Shown: piece after piece, positions 30,112-39,841 of the stretch
Numbering within the stretch: position 1 is the stretch's first letter
Layout: every line of letters starts with the position of its first letter
NCBI RefSeq assembly: GCF_000423345.1
Contig: NZ_AUHU01000004.1
Span: 124,001 to 188,000, forward strand
DNA length: 64,000 nucleotides
Source of the DNA: Marinimicrobium agarilyticum DSM 16975
Lineage (GTDB): Bacteria > Pseudomonadota > Gammaproteobacteria > Pseudomonadales > Cellvibrionaceae
Direction: 5' to 3'
Notes under the pieces: model-generated
Seen by the model: only the letters and a program-made list of their open reading frames with translations
Told to the model about the DNA's origin: nothing
Databases searched by the model: none
Position numbers and translations under genes: made by a program

Positions 30112-31026
30112 TCAGGGGCGGGCCATACAGCGAATGGCGGCGGCAGCGGCGGAGGTGCGATTGTCTACGTCCAGCTTGCGGAAAACCTGCTCGAGGTGCT
30201 TGTTGACCGTGCGCGGGCTCATGGACAGTATCTGACCGATCTCCCGGTTGGTCTTGCCATGAGCGATCCACAGCAAAACGTCCGCTTCCCGGCCAGTGAC
30301 CCCGAACGCTTCCCGCAGGCAGTGGGTTTCTGAGCCGGCGGTAGGGGTTTCCAGCAACCGGAGCAGGATGTCCTGTTCATCCAGCGGTGCCAGGAACTCC
30401 AGGGTGATGGCTTGCGCCAGGTCCCGCAGTGGCAATTTGTGGCCGGTGGTGGGATTGTGGCTCAGCCATTCCCGCAGCTGTTGGGCCAGTATCGGTTGGG
30501 TATCGGGATTGTCGAGCCCGGCCTTGTTGAGCCGCTCCTGTACCTGGGGCGTGGTCCACAACAGCGTACCGCTGCGATCGACCGCAAAGAGATATTGCCC
30601 GGCGGCGTCGAGGGCGCTGTGCGCACTCTGGGTCAGTCTGGCGTTGGTGAGGTGGACTCGCATGCGCGCGATCAGCTCGTCGGGTTTGATCGGTTTGGTA
30701 ATGTAATCCACTCCGCCGGCGTTCAGACCCTGGACGACGTGTTCGGTATCGCTCAGCCCCGTCATGAAGATCACAGGGACGTTGGTCAGCCGTGGGTTCT
30801 GCTTGAGCCGTTTGCAGGTTTCAAAACCGTTCATCTGTGGCATGAGGGCGTCGAGCAGTATGATGTCGGGGGTGATGTTCTGGGTAATGGTCAGCGCCTG
30901 GTGTCCCTCCAGCGCCACCAATACGGTCATGTGTTCGTCTTCCAGCGCATCGCTCAGCATATGAATGCTTTCAACGGCGTCGTCCACCACCAGGACGACC
31001 GGGTTAGAGCGGTTCTCGTTGGACAT
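30112..31026 (-). CDS. LuxR-type response regulator of the amide/urea module
   Basis: The 304 residues comprise an N-terminal receiver domain (VLVVDDAVES, phosphoacceptor D59 in IILLDALMP, K111 in YITKPIK), a PAS-like middle segment (about 135-225) and a C-terminal LuxR helix-turn-helix (about 240-300, TGREADVLLWIAHGKTNREIGQILSMSPRTVNKHLEQVFRKL). It overlaps the kinase gene by 23 nt and is probably its partner. It is the best candidate to bind the motifs shared by the urtA and fmdA promoters. Confidence 0.93.
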   Translation of the reverse strand: MSNENRSNPVVLVVDDAVESIHMLSDALEDEHMTVLVALEGHQALTITQNITPDIILLDALMPQMNGFETCKRLKQNPRLTNVPVIFMTGLSDTEHVVQGLNAGGVDYITKPIKPDELIARMRVHLTNARLTQSAHSALDAAGQYLFAVDRSGTLLWTTPQVQERLNKAGLDNPDTQPILAQQLREWLSHNPTTGHKLPLRDLAQAITLEFLAPLDEQDILLRLLETPTAGSETHCLREAFGVTGREADVLLWIAHGKTNREIGQILSMSPRTVNKHLEQVFRKLDVDNRTSAAAAAIRCMARP

Positions 31027-34000
31027 CGTCGGTCACCTGTAGCAGTCGGATAATGGTGTCAAATTGAAACTGGCTTGCCAGCTTGCCGATGGTTTGTGTG
31101 AAGTGGGGCGTTGTTTCGCCCTGTTCTTGTAGTTGATTCAGTGCCTGCAGCAATCCACTTTTGTGGCCAATCAACGCCAGTTTTCGCAGCGCCTGAAGGT
31201 GCGTTTCATCCGGTAAGGTCACCGCTGCAATAGCGGTGGTTGAGTGCGCTGACGGAGCCTCGATCGGGTTGGTATGCCAAGCAAGGTTGAGCTGGTTGGC
31301 GAGCGTTTCCAGCAACATGTTCAGACGCACCGGTTTGACGATATAGGCGTCGTGCAGGGCGTCGCCCTGGGCTTTGCCTTCGCTGGCGTCGGCGGAGATC
31401 ATGACCACCGGTTGGCGGTAACCTGTGCTGCGCAGCTGGCCCACCAACTCCCAGCCATTGAGCCCCGGCATTGACACATCCAGCAGCACCAGATCCGGTT
31501 TTTCCTGGCGCGCCCGGTCCAACACGGTCAAGGAGTTGTCCACTTCCACCACCTCGAAACCCAGCGGCGTCAGCATGGCGTGTACTAACTGACGATGGGA
31601 GACTTCATCATCCACGACCATAATCCGTCGCCGCGCTCCCCGGTAACCTCGTACCCCCTGAAACTCAGCTTCAGGCATCTCGCTTGGGACCCGTAGGCTG
31701 GACAGCATCAGCATCACCTGAAAGGTGCTGCCCACCCCCGGTTCACTGGTGACTCGAATCTCACCCCCCATGATTTCCGTCAGCAACTGGGTAATGGTCA
31801 AACCCAAACCGGTTCCCGAAACTTGAGCGCCGGGCCGACGAATGCGCTCGAAGGGTCTGAAAATTCGGGCGCAGTCGGCCTCGGAGATGCCCTCGCCGGT
31901 ATCCTGCACGGAGAATTCCGCCACCTCACTGCGGTATTTGACCGTCAAGGTTACGCTGCCTTCGTTGGTATACTTGATGGCGTTGGAGAGCAGGTTGATG
32001 AGAATCTGGCGCAGGCGCTTTTCATCGGTGCTCACTAATGTCGGCAACCGGTCAAGACAGTGGTACTCGAAACTCAAGCCCCGGGCCTCCGCCTGCAGGC
32101 GGAACATGTGCACGAGTTGTTCCAGCAGCGGACCGATCCGGACCTGGTCCCGGTGCAGGTCGAGACGGCCTGCCTCGATTTTGGAAATATCCAGTAGCCC
32201 CTCGATAAGGTCGGCCCAGTGTTCACCGCTGCGCCGGATGACGCCCAAGGCGTCGCGGCGATGCTCGGGAATGTCCGGGTCCCGCTCCAACAGTTGGGCG
32301 TAGCCCAAGACCGCGTTCAGCGGCGAGCGCAGCTCGTGGCTAATGCCGGTCAAGTAGCGGCTTTTGGCCTGGTTGGCCGCGTCGGCTTTCTCCTTGGCGT
32401 TCTGCAACGCCTGGTCGGTGCGTTCGTGGGCTGCAATCTCTTCCATCAACAGACGGGTCTGACGTTGGGACTCCTCCTGGGCGACCACGCGACTCTCGTG
32501 GGCGAGAACGAACAACCAGCTGACCACCCCGGTGATGATCACCAGAATAAAAAACACCTTCCACAGCAGGGCCGCCAACATGCTTGCGGCCACCGAGTCG
32601 GGAAAGGGGGTCTGGTAGTAAATCAACGACAACAGCAGCCCAGAGAAACCGTTGATCCCGACCACCAAAAGCAGGAAGTGTCCCAACCGCGAGTTGATGT
32701 CGGGAATCATCCAGGCCGGCAGTATCTCCCGGGTCCAGGTACGAATCTGCTGGGTATAGCCCGCGCCGGGTTTGCAGTAGTCGTTACAGCGCGCGTCCAG
32801 AGAGCAACACAGGGAGCAGATCAGCCCATCGTAGGCGGGGCAGTGCGTAAGGTCCTCTTTATCGAAGTTGTGTTCACAAATACAGCAACGGCCCTGTCCC
32901 GCTACCGGGCTCAGAATGACCGGGGCCCGGGCGATGTAATATCGCCCGCCGGTTCGCCAGGCAATCACCGGGGCGATCACCAGGGCGCTGAACAGGGTGA
33001 TGAAGTGAGCCAGTGCCTGAGCGATTTCCCCGAGAAAACCAAGGTAACTCACCATGCCAATCAATGTGGAGAGTAGCATCGCCCCAACGCCCACCGGGTT
33101 GATATCAAACAGGTGCGCCCGTTTGAACTCAATGTGGGCCGGGCTCAAACCGAGAGGCTTGTTGATCACCAGGTCCGCCACCAGCGTTCCCACCCAGGCG
33201 ATGGCAATCAGCGCGTAAAAGCCCAGCGTATTCTCGAACGCCCGGTACACACCCAGCTCCATTACCAGCAGTGCGATAGTGACATTGAATACCAGCCAAA
33301 CGACCCGGCCGGGATGGCTATGGGTCAGGCGTGAGAAGAAATTGGACCAGGCAATGGAACCGGCGTAGGCGTTGGTGACGTTGATCTTGAGCTGGGAAAG
33401 GATCACGAACAGGCCCGCAATCGCGAGCGAAACCTGCGGTGATTGCGTGACGTAGCCGAAGGCGACCTGATACATGTGAGTCGGGTCCACCGCTTCCTCG
33501 GGGGCTACGCCGTGTGTCAGTGCCAGTACCGCCAGAAAGGAGCCGGCGAGCATCTTGACGGCGCCAATAATGATCCAGCCCGGTCCGCCTGCGCAGAAGG
33601 CCAGCCACCAACGGACTTTTGACCGGCGTGTCGGGCCCGGCTCGGGGATAAAGCGCAGGAAGTCCACCTGCTCGCCAATCTGGGCAATCAGGGAAAAGAT
33701 AACGGCTGAGGCGGCGCCGAACAGAATGATATTGAATCCGTTGCCGGAATCTCCCACATACTGGGTCCAGTCGGAAACGGCGGTGTCGTCGGCCATGAGA
33801 ATGAACACAAAGGGCAGGGCCTGCAATAGCACCCACAGCGGTTGCGTCCACAGCTGGAAGCGACTGATAAAGGTAATCCCGTGAGTCACCAGGGGAATTA
33901 CCACCAGCGCACACAAGACATAACCCCAGGCGATGGGAATTCCAAACAGCAGCTCCAGGGCCATGGCCATGATCGCCGCTTCCAGTGCGAAGAAAATAAA

Positions 34001-34378
34001 AGTGAAAGACGCGTAAATCAGGGAGGTGATGGTAGAACCGATATAGCCGAAACCGGCGCCCCGGGTGAGAAGATCAATGTCGACGCCATACTTGGCCGCG
34101 TAGTAACTGATGGGCAATGCGGTCAGAAAGATCATGAGGCTGACCGCCACAATGGCGGACAACGCATTGTCGAACCCGTAGTGTAGGGTAATGGCGCCGC
34201 CGATTGCCTCCAGCGCCAGAAATGAGATGGCTCCCAAGGCCGTGTTGGCAACTCGGGCGGGCGACCAGCGACGGGCGCGTTTGGCGGTGAAACGCAGTGC
34301 GTAATCTTCAAGTGTCTGGTTGGCGACCCACTGGTTGTAGCGGCGACGCACACGAAAAATACTCTGTCTGGCTGTCAT
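31004..34378 (-). CDS. NCS1-type permease fused to a hybrid sensor histidine kinase
   Basis: From ATG 34378 the product has 1124 residues; the frame is open further upstream, but that stretch looks non-coding. Residues about 25-480 form a polytopic domain resembling NCS1 nucleobase/allantoin permeases (ITLHYGFDNALSAI, NAYAGSIAWSNFFSRL). A cysteine-rich segment follows (nine Cys between about 498 and 535, starting CCIC), then two membrane helices, a coiled coil, HisKA with H681 (ISHELRSPL), HATPase (NLLSNAIKY, DTGEGIS, GTGLGLT) and a receiver with D967. Lying divergent from urtABCDE, it probably senses a nitrogen compound through its permease-like part; the ligand is not known. Confidence 0.9.
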   Translation of the reverse strand: MTARQSIFRVRRRYNQWVANQTLEDYALRFTAKRARRWSPARVANTALGAISFLALEAIGGAITLHYGFDNALSAIVAVSLMIFLTALPISYYAAKYGVDIDLLTRGAGFGYIGSTITSLIYASFTFIFFALEAAIMAMALELLFGIPIAWGYVLCALVVIPLVTHGITFISRFQLWTQPLWVLLQALPFVFILMADDTAVSDWTQYVGDSGNGFNIILFGAASAVIFSLIAQIGEQVDFLRFIPEPGPTRRSKVRWWLAFCAGGPGWIIIGAVKMLAGSFLAVLALTHGVAPEEAVDPTHMYQVAFGYVTQSPQVSLAIAGLFVILSQLKINVTNAYAGSIAWSNFFSRLTHSHPGRVVWLVFNVTIALLVMELGVYRAFENTLGFYALIAIAWVGTLVADLVINKPLGLSPAHIEFKRAHLFDINPVGVGAMLLSTLIGMVSYLGFLGEIAQALAHFITLFSALVIAPVIAWRTGGRYYIARAPVILSPVAGQGRCCICEHNFDKEDLTHCPAYDGLICSLCCSLDARCNDYCKPGAGYTQQIRTWTREILPAWMIPDINSRLGHFLLLVVGINGFSGLLLSLIYYQTPFPDSVAASMLAALLWKVFFILVIITGVVSWLFVLAHESRVVAQEESQRQTRLLMEEIAAHERTDQALQNAKEKADAANQAKSRYLTGISHELRSPLNAVLGYAQLLERDPDIPEHRRDALGVIRRSGEHWADLIEGLLDISKIEAGRLDLHRDQVRIGPLLEQLVHMFRLQAEARGLSFEYHCLDRLPTLVSTDEKRLRQILINLLSNAIKYTNEGSVTLTVKYRSEVAEFSVQDTGEGISEADCARIFRPFERIRRPGAQVSGTGLGLTITQLLTEIMGGEIRVTSEPGVGSTFQVMLMLSSLRVPSEMPEAEFQGVRGYRGARRRIMVVDDEVSHRQLVHAMLTPLGFEVVEVDNSLTVLDRARQEKPDLVLLDVSMPGLNGWELVGQLRSTGYRQPVVMISADASEGKAQGDALHDAYIVKPVRLNMLLETLANQLNLAWHTNPIEAPSAHSTTAIAAVTLPDETHLQALRKLALIGHKSGLLQALNQLQEQGETTPHFTQTIGKLASQFQFDTIIRLLQVTDDVQREPL

Positions 34379-34754
34379 GGAGCAAATCACCCTGGATGCC
34401 TGCAAGGGGCCCGTCGGTGTCCATGCCAGTGGGCGGCGGCAAAACGATAAGCGTTTTCCGCAGCCGGTTTCGCGCAACGCCGGTGCAACGAAATAGGGCC
34501 GAGTGGTTATCACAATGAATCATTTTGGTGCTGATGAGGGCGTCACTCCGGACCGTTTACTGAAAACTCCTCTATCTAACTCACCTCGACCCCGAAGTCG
34601 CTTCAATCTTTGTGCCAACTGTAAGCTCTGCCTCGTTCTGGCTGGGTTCGACTGGCCACGCGTTTGACCTGATTCGGGCATAACCCATTGGGCATCCTTT
34701 TCTTGAGTTGTTTCTCTATTTAATCCTCTGGCTCTTTCGTTCGATATGGGTCAA
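34379..34754. other. Divergent intergenic region between kinase and urtA
   Basis: No gene is supported here. The frame open through 34513 on the minus strand is a low-quality leader of the kinase reading frame. A sigma54 promoter was sought because of the nitrogen context; TGGCCACGCGTTTGAC near 34651 is the nearest match and deviates too much. Promoter elements for urtA lie at 34755-34813. Confidence 0.4.
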
Positions 34755-34813
34755 TTGACGTAGTGCCCTGCGGTATTTGTCGAATGGGCGCAGTCATGAC
34801 GTCAGAGCACAAT
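34755..34813 (+). promoter_or_regulatory. Putative activator site and promoter for urtA
   Basis: TTGACGTAGT (34755-34764) is followed by ATTTGTCGAATGGGCG (34775-34790) and CACAAT (34808-34813), a -10-like box about 33 bp after the motif start. The same motif pair with the same distance to a -10 box occurs before fmdA (42015-42083), where TTGACGTAGT appears inverted. The lack of a good -35 suggests an activator, plausibly the LuxR-type regulator encoded next door. Confidence 0.5.
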
Positions 34814-34908
34814 GGCTCTCATGGGCTCTGTCCCGGCCGGTTGGCTTTTCCGGTGGGCCAGTCGTTCTGTACTACTTCCGTTCAAAGACCACGATACGAG
34901 GAAATACC

Positions 34909-36153
34909 ATGGTTACTGACACTCGCACCAAGCGTTCGGGACAGCCTCGCCGTTTGCTGAAACGGCTGATGGGAGTAACGGCGGCGCTAGCGTTTAGCGC
35001 CACCGTGAGCGCCCAGGACGTCAACACCACAGACCTTGCCGTTACTGATGACACAGTGACTGTGGGGATTCTTCATTCAATCACAGGGACCATGGCGATC
35101 AGTGAAACCGGTTCGGTTCAGGCTGAGAAATTGGCGATCGAGCAGATCAATGCCATGGGGGGCGTGCTGGGTCGGAAGATCGAGTACATCCAGGAGGATG
35201 GCGCCAGCGACTGGCCGACCTTTGCCGAAAAGTCCCGAAAGCTGCTGACGCAGGACAAGGTGGCAGCCGTGTTTGGCTGCTGGACCTCGGCCTCGCGCAA
35301 GGCGGTGCTTCCGGTTTTCGAGCAGTACAACGGCATGCTGTACTACCCCACCTTTTACGAGGGGCTTGAGCAATCCCCCAACGTAATTTACACCGGTCAG
35401 GAGGCGACCCAGCAGATTCTTGCGGGCATTGATTGGGTGGTCGATGCCAAGGATGCCGAAACCTTCTACCTGCTGGGCTCTGACTATATCTGGCCCCGGA
35501 CGTCCAATAAAATCGCGCGCAAGCACATCGACAAGTTGGGACTGAAAGTGGTGGGCGAGGAGTACTACCCTCTGGGGCACACGCAGTTCAACTCGGTCAT
35601 CAACAAAATCAAGTTGCGTAAGCCCGATGTGATCTTTGCCTCTGTGGTGGGTGGCTCCAATGTCGCATTCTACAAGCAGCTCAAAGCCGCCGGCATTGAC
35701 ATGACCAAAGAGAAGCCTCTGGTTCTGACGATCTCGGTCACTGAAGATGAAATCCTGGGCATCGGTGGTGAAAACGTTGAAGGTGCCTATGCCTCAATGA
35801 AGTACTTCCAGAGCCTGCCCAATGAGAACAACCAGGCATTTGTGAAAGCCTTCAAAGAGCGCTGGGGTGACGACATTGTGATCGGCGACGTCACCCAGGC
35901 CGCGTATCTCGGCCCCTGGTTGTGGAAAGCAGCTGTAGAAAAGGCAGGGTCGTTTGATGTCGACAAGGTGCGCGAAGCCTCCCCCGGCATAGAATTGACC
36001 ACTGCACCTGAAGGCTATGTGAAGATTCACAAAAACCATCACCTCTGGTCCCGCACCCGTATCGGCGAGGCGCAGCCCGATGGCCAGTACAAAGTGGTCT
36101 TTGAAACCGAAGAGCTGATTGAGCCGGACCCTTTCCCCGAAGGTTACCAGTAA
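34909..36153 (+). CDS. urtA: Urea/short-chain-amide ABC transporter substrate-binding protein
   Basis: This is a periplasmic binding protein of the UrtA/FmdD type. The ATG at 34909 follows GAGG and gives 414 residues with a signal peptide ending VSA. Family blocks are VTVGILHSITGTMAISETGSVQAEKLAIEQINAMGGVLGRKIE and LTQDKVAAVFGCWTSASRKAVLPVFE. UrtA binds urea and the close relative FmdD binds formamide/acetamide. With amiE and fmdA downstream, amides are as likely as urea; sequence alone does not decide. Confidence 0.9.
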   Translation: MVTDTRTKRSGQPRRLLKRLMGVTAALAFSATVSAQDVNTTDLAVTDDTVTVGILHSITGTMAISETGSVQAEKLAIEQINAMGGVLGRKIEYIQEDGASDWPTFAEKSRKLLTQDKVAAVFGCWTSASRKAVLPVFEQYNGMLYYPTFYEGLEQSPNVIYTGQEATQQILAGIDWVVDAKDAETFYLLGSDYIWPRTSNKIARKHIDKLGLKVVGEEYYPLGHTQFNSVINKIKLRKPDVIFASVVGGSNVAFYKQLKAAGIDMTKEKPLVLTISVTEDEILGIGGENVEGAYASMKYFQSLPNENNQAFVKAFKERWGDDIVIGDVTQAAYLGPWLWKAAVEKAGSFDVDKVREASPGIELTTAPEGYVKIHKNHHLWSRTRIGEAQPDGQYKVVFETEELIEPDPFPEGYQ

Positions 36154-36174
36154 GTAGACGCTCCCATCAGTGTG

Positions 36175-36199
36175 GAAGTCCGCCTTCTGGGCGGGCTTC
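36175..36199 (+). other. Intercistronic hairpin between urtA and urtB
   Basis: GAAGTCCGCC (36175-36184) pairs with GGCGGGCTTC (36190-36199) with one G-T wobble and a 5-nt loop, 22 nt after the urtA stop. Such hairpins often protect or limit the transcript so the binding protein is made in excess over the membrane components. Confidence 0.55.
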
Positions 36200-36254
36200 T
36201 CTAAGCCAGCAGTGAAATTGTGTTCGGTTGTCTGGGCGCGCGGAGGCGAGACAA

Positions 36255-37181
36255 ATGTTTTCTGACTATTCCACATCGGAGCTGATGTCGATCTTTGCCA
36301 TGCAAGGGTTTGCCGGCTTGACGTTATTTTCAGTATTCGTGTTGATGGCATTGGGCCTGGCCATCATCTTTGGCCAGATGGGCGTCATCAACATGGCCCA
36401 CGGCGAGTTTATGATTCTGGGCGCTTACATTACCTACCTGACTTCGAATATTTTTTCCCAGTGGTTGCCAGGTCTGTATGGCTCCTACTTTTTTGTGGCG
36501 ATGATTTTTGCCTTTATTGCCGCGGGCCTTCTCGGAATGCTGGTGGAGTGGTTGATAATTCGCCACCTCTATCATCGTCCGCTCGATACGCTGCTGGCGA
36601 CTTGGGGCGTAAGCCTCATACTCCAGCAGACCTACCGCTCGGTATTTGGCGCGCGTGAGGTTGGAGTCTCCATGCCGGACTGGATGATGGGTTCCTATCC
36701 ATTGACCGATCTGGTGGAAGTGCCTATCAACGGGATTTTCGTCATGTGTCTCGCCATTGGCACCACCTGTGTGATCGCGGCGCTGATGTATCGCTCTCGT
36801 TGGGGGATACAAGTACGAGCGGTCGTTCAAAACCGAACCATGGCGGGAGCGGTGGGTATCAACACCCAGAAAGTCGACCGAATGACGTTTGGTCTGGGTT
36901 GCGGCATCGCCGGTATTGCTGGCAGTGCCTTTACCATGATCGGGTCCATTGGGCCGACCTCCGGGCAACTCTATATTGTTGATACCTTTTTGGTCGTGGT
37001 TTTTGGCGGTGCCGCCAGTCTGCTGGGTACAGTTGCCTCGGCGTTCACGATATCCCAGGCCCAGTCGACGATGGAGTTCTTTCTCAGTGGCTCCATGGCG
37101 AAGGTGTTGACGCTGTTGTTCGTGGTCGGGGTATTAATGATTCGACCCCAAGGTCTGTTCACCCTCAAGGTACGCCGGTAG
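36255..37181 (+). CDS. urtB: Urea/amide ABC transporter permease UrtB
   Basis: This LivH-type inner-membrane permease has 308 residues from ATG 36255, which has GGAGG at good spacing; the in-frame TTG at 36228 lacks one. About eight membrane helices are predicted. Typical blocks are ALGLAIIFGQMGVINMAHGEFMILGAY and NRTMAGAVGINTQKVDRMTFGLGCGIAGIAG, the coupling loop facing the ATPase. It pairs with UrtC. Confidence 0.93.
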   Translation: MFSDYSTSELMSIFAMQGFAGLTLFSVFVLMALGLAIIFGQMGVINMAHGEFMILGAYITYLTSNIFSQWLPGLYGSYFFVAMIFAFIAAGLLGMLVEWLIIRHLYHRPLDTLLATWGVSLILQQTYRSVFGAREVGVSMPDWMMGSYPLTDLVEVPINGIFVMCLAIGTTCVIAALMYRSRWGIQVRAVVQNRTMAGAVGINTQKVDRMTFGLGCGIAGIAGSAFTMIGSIGPTSGQLYIVDTFLVVVFGGAASLLGTVASAFTISQAQSTMEFFLSGSMAKVLTLLFVVGVLMIRPQGLFTLKVRR

Positions 37182-37191
37182 GAGGTGCATT

Positions 37192-38352
37192 ATGAAATCA
37201 TCGGGTTTTTGGGGCTCTCTGTTTTCCCGGCACGATACCCTAAGCTTTGTGGTATTGGCGCTTATTCTTTTGGTGGTGCTGCCACTGTCTCTGGATATCT
37301 TTCGGCTGAGCCTGATGGGCAAGTACATGACCTACGCGTTCGTCGCACTGGGTTTAGCCCTTTGTTGGGGTTATGGCGGAGTGTTGAGCCTTGGGCAGGG
37401 CGTATTTTTCGGTTTGGGCGGTTATATGCTGGCCATGTTCCTGAAGCTTGAGTCGTCCGATCCGGAGAGTACGGCTATTCAGACTACTCCCGGTATCCCG
37501 GACTTTATGGATTGGAACCAGATTACCGAGCTGCCCTGGTTCTGGGAACCGTTCTATAGCTTTCCGTTCACCTTGGCGGCAGTGCTGGTGGTGCCGACCG
37601 CGTTCGCGTACCTGATTGGCGTAGCCATGTTCAAGCGGAGGGTCAGTGGGGTTTACTTTGCCATCATTACCCAGGCCATTGCCGCCATTCTGACCATTCT
37701 GATTATCGGTCAACAGGGATACACCGGAGGAGTTAACGGGATTACCGATCTGCGGACGCTTCTGGGTTGGAATATTCGCTCGGACTTTGCCCGCTACGTG
37801 TTCTACTTTGTCTGCGTGGGGCTATTGCTGCTTTGCATTGTGATTTCCCAGTTCGTCTCTCGCAGCAAATTGGGCCGAATACTGGTGGCGATGCGCGGTG
37901 CTGAGGACAGGGTTCGCTTCTCGGGTTACGACGTGGCCAACTTCAAAACGTTTGTCTTTTGTCTGGGGGCGGCATTCTCCGCCATCGGCGGTGCCATGTT
38001 CACGCTTCAGGTGGGTTTTATGTCTCCCTCGTTCATCGGCATTGTGCCCTCCATTGAAATGGTCATCTTTTGCGCGGTGGGTGGCCGGTTGTCCATCTAT
38101 GGTTCTGTCTACGGGGCCTTGTTGGTCAGTTGGGCGAGAACCGCGTTTTCCGAGAGTTTCCCGGAGTTGTGGCTGTTCGCCATGGGGGCATTATTCATCG
38201 CGGTGGTACTGGCGTTTCCCGACGGATTGGCCGGGCTTTATAACCAATACGGTCGTCGTCATGTTGAACGCCAGCTCGATAAGTGGCTCCTCACCCTGAA
38301 ATCATCCACTCGGACTGCGTCGGTTAAAGGAGTCGCTCATGAACGCCAGTAA
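37192..38352 (+). CDS. urtC: Urea/amide ABC transporter permease UrtC
   Basis: This is the LivM-type second permease, 386 residues, starting 10 nt after urtB behind AGGAGGTG. It has about ten predicted helices, with CWGYGGVLSLGQGVFFGLGGYMLAMFL and the coupling segment MRGAEDRVRFSGYDVANFKTFVFCLGAAFSAIGGAMF. The conserved GYTGGVNGITDL block is present. It overlaps urtD by 14 nt. Confidence 0.93.
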   Translation: MKSSGFWGSLFSRHDTLSFVVLALILLVVLPLSLDIFRLSLMGKYMTYAFVALGLALCWGYGGVLSLGQGVFFGLGGYMLAMFLKLESSDPESTAIQTTPGIPDFMDWNQITELPWFWEPFYSFPFTLAAVLVVPTAFAYLIGVAMFKRRVSGVYFAIITQAIAAILTILIIGQQGYTGGVNGITDLRTLLGWNIRSDFARYVFYFVCVGLLLLCIVISQFVSRSKLGRILVAMRGAEDRVRFSGYDVANFKTFVFCLGAAFSAIGGAMFTLQVGFMSPSFIGIVPSIEMVIFCAVGGRLSIYGSVYGALLVSWARTAFSESFPELWLFAMGALFIAVVLAFPDGLAGLYNQYGRRHVERQLDKWLLTLKSSTRTASVKGVAHERQ

Positions 38353-39088
38353 CACTGACTTTGTGCTCGCCGTAGAAAACCTGACGGTCTCCTTCGATGG
38401 CTTTAAAGCGGTGGATGATCTCAACCTCTACGTGGACGAAGGAGAAATCCGGGTCATTATCGGCCCCAATGGCGCGGGAAAGACAACGGTGCTGGACTTG
38501 ATCTGTGGCCGCACGCGGTCCACTCAGGGGTCGATTCGCTTTCGCAACCGGGAGCTCACGAAGATGACCGAGTCCGACATCGTCAAGTCGGGAGTGGGGC
38601 GAAAATTCCAGACGCCGTCGGTGTATACCGAATTGACGGTTTATGAAAATCTTGAGATCTCTTACCCGAAAGGGCGAAATGTGTTCGGTTCGTTATTTTT
38701 TCGCCGCGACGAGACCATCGTTCGCAAGTGTGAGGAAGTGGCGGAGATGATCCTGCTCAAGGATCAGTTGTACGACTCGGCCGGTCTGCTCAGTCACGGA
38801 CAAAAGCAGTGGCTGGAAATCGGCATGCTGCTGATTCAAGATCCCGAACTGTTGATGCTGGACGAGCCAGTAGCGGGAATGTCGGTGACCGAGCGACACG
38901 AGACCGCCAAATTGTTGCGGCGGATCTCCGAGAATCGCTCGGTTATCGTGATTGAGCATGACATGCAGTTCGTGGCGGAAATTGCGGACAAGGTTACCGT
39001 TCTGCACCAGGGGAAAATCCTTACCGAGGGGCCCATCGACACCGTCAAGAATGACCCCAAGGTCGTGGAAGTCTATCTCGGTCACTAA
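38339..39088 (+). CDS. urtD: Urea/amide ABC transporter ATPase UrtD
   Basis: This is the LivG-type ATP-binding subunit (249 residues). Walker A is GPNGAGKTTVLDL, the signature reads LSHGQKQWLEIGM (LSHGQ, as usual in UrtD), Walker B is LLMLDEPVAGM and the switch His is in VIEHDMQFV. The start overlaps urtC by 14 nt, which suggests coupling. Confidence 0.94.
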   Translation: MNASNTDFVLAVENLTVSFDGFKAVDDLNLYVDEGEIRVIIGPNGAGKTTVLDLICGRTRSTQGSIRFRNRELTKMTESDIVKSGVGRKFQTPSVYTELTVYENLEISYPKGRNVFGSLFFRRDETIVRKCEEVAEMILLKDQLYDSAGLLSHGQKQWLEIGMLLIQDPELLMLDEPVAGMSVTERHETAKLLRRISENRSVIVIEHDMQFVAEIADKVTVLHQGKILTEGPIDTVKNDPKVVEVYLGH

Positions 39089-39106
39089 GTTCCGGAGACG
39101 CAAGCA

Positions 39107-39796
39107 ATGCTGAATGTATCGGATTATCGGGTCAGTTATGGCCAAAGTGAAATCGTTCACGGACTCAATTTCTCCGTTAAACCCAATGAGATCGTGGCCG
39201 TCATGGGCCGCAATGGCATGGGCAAGACCACGTTGATGAAATCTCTCATTGGCGTGATTCCCAGCTCCGGCGGGCAGATCTCGCTCGACGGCAAGAATGT
39301 TACCCCGTTGAAAAGTTACCAGAGGGTGGAGCAGGGCATGAGTTATGTACCCCAAGGGCGGATGATCTTCTCCAGTATGACCGTGCGCGAGAATATCGAA
39401 ACCGGCTTGACCACAACTGGGCGGCGCACCGTGCCCAAAGACCTCTACGACCTGTTCCCGGTGCTGCTCGATATGCGCAACCGCCGCGGCGGTAACCTGT
39501 CGGGTGGCCAGCAGCAGCAACTGGCGATCGCCCGGGCGTTGGCCAGCGACCCCAAATTACTGATGCTTGATGAACCCACTGAGGGTATCCAACCCTCCAT
39601 CATCAAAGAGATTGCCCAGACGTTGAAGGACATTCGGGACCATCGCGGGTTGACCATTGTGGTGACCGAGCAGGTTTTGAGCTTTGCTTTGGATGTGGCC
39701 GACCGGATTCTGGTGGTGGAGAAGGGTCAGGTGGTGCACGAAGAGGCCAGAGCGACGGTCGACGCTCAAAAAGTCGCCTCGTATCTCTCGGTGTAG
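39107..39796 (+). CDS. urtE: Urea/amide ABC transporter ATPase UrtE
   Basis: This is the LivF-type second ATPase, 229 residues. It has Walker A GRNGMGKTTLMKSL, signature LSGGQQQQLAIARAL and Walker B LLMLDEPTEGIQPSII. The YVPQGRMIFSSMTVRENIETGL segment is characteristic of UrtE/LivF. It lies 18 nt after urtD and 45 nt before amiE in one operon. Confidence 0.94.
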   Translation: MLNVSDYRVSYGQSEIVHGLNFSVKPNEIVAVMGRNGMGKTTLMKSLIGVIPSSGGQISLDGKNVTPLKSYQRVEQGMSYVPQGRMIFSSMTVRENIETGLTTTGRRTVPKDLYDLFPVLLDMRNRRGGNLSGGQQQQLAIARALASDPKLLMLDEPTEGIQPSIIKEIAQTLKDIRDHRGLTIVVTEQVLSFALDVADRILVVEKGQVVHEEARATVDAQKVASYLSV

Positions 39797-39841
39797 TTCA
39801 GTCTCTCGGTTTACTTGAATTGATTCAGTCAGGAGGTTTTC

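Noticed and set aside
34379-34513. Start of the NCS1 kinase at 34513
   Set aside because: The extra 45 residues are rich in Arg, Cys and Pro without family similarity. ATG 34378 begins the conserved part.
34651-34670. Sigma54 promoter near urtA
   Set aside because: TGGCCACGCGTTTGAC differs from TGGCAC-N5-TTGC in both spacing and conserved bases. No better match was found in the kinase-urtA or amiB-fmdA gaps.
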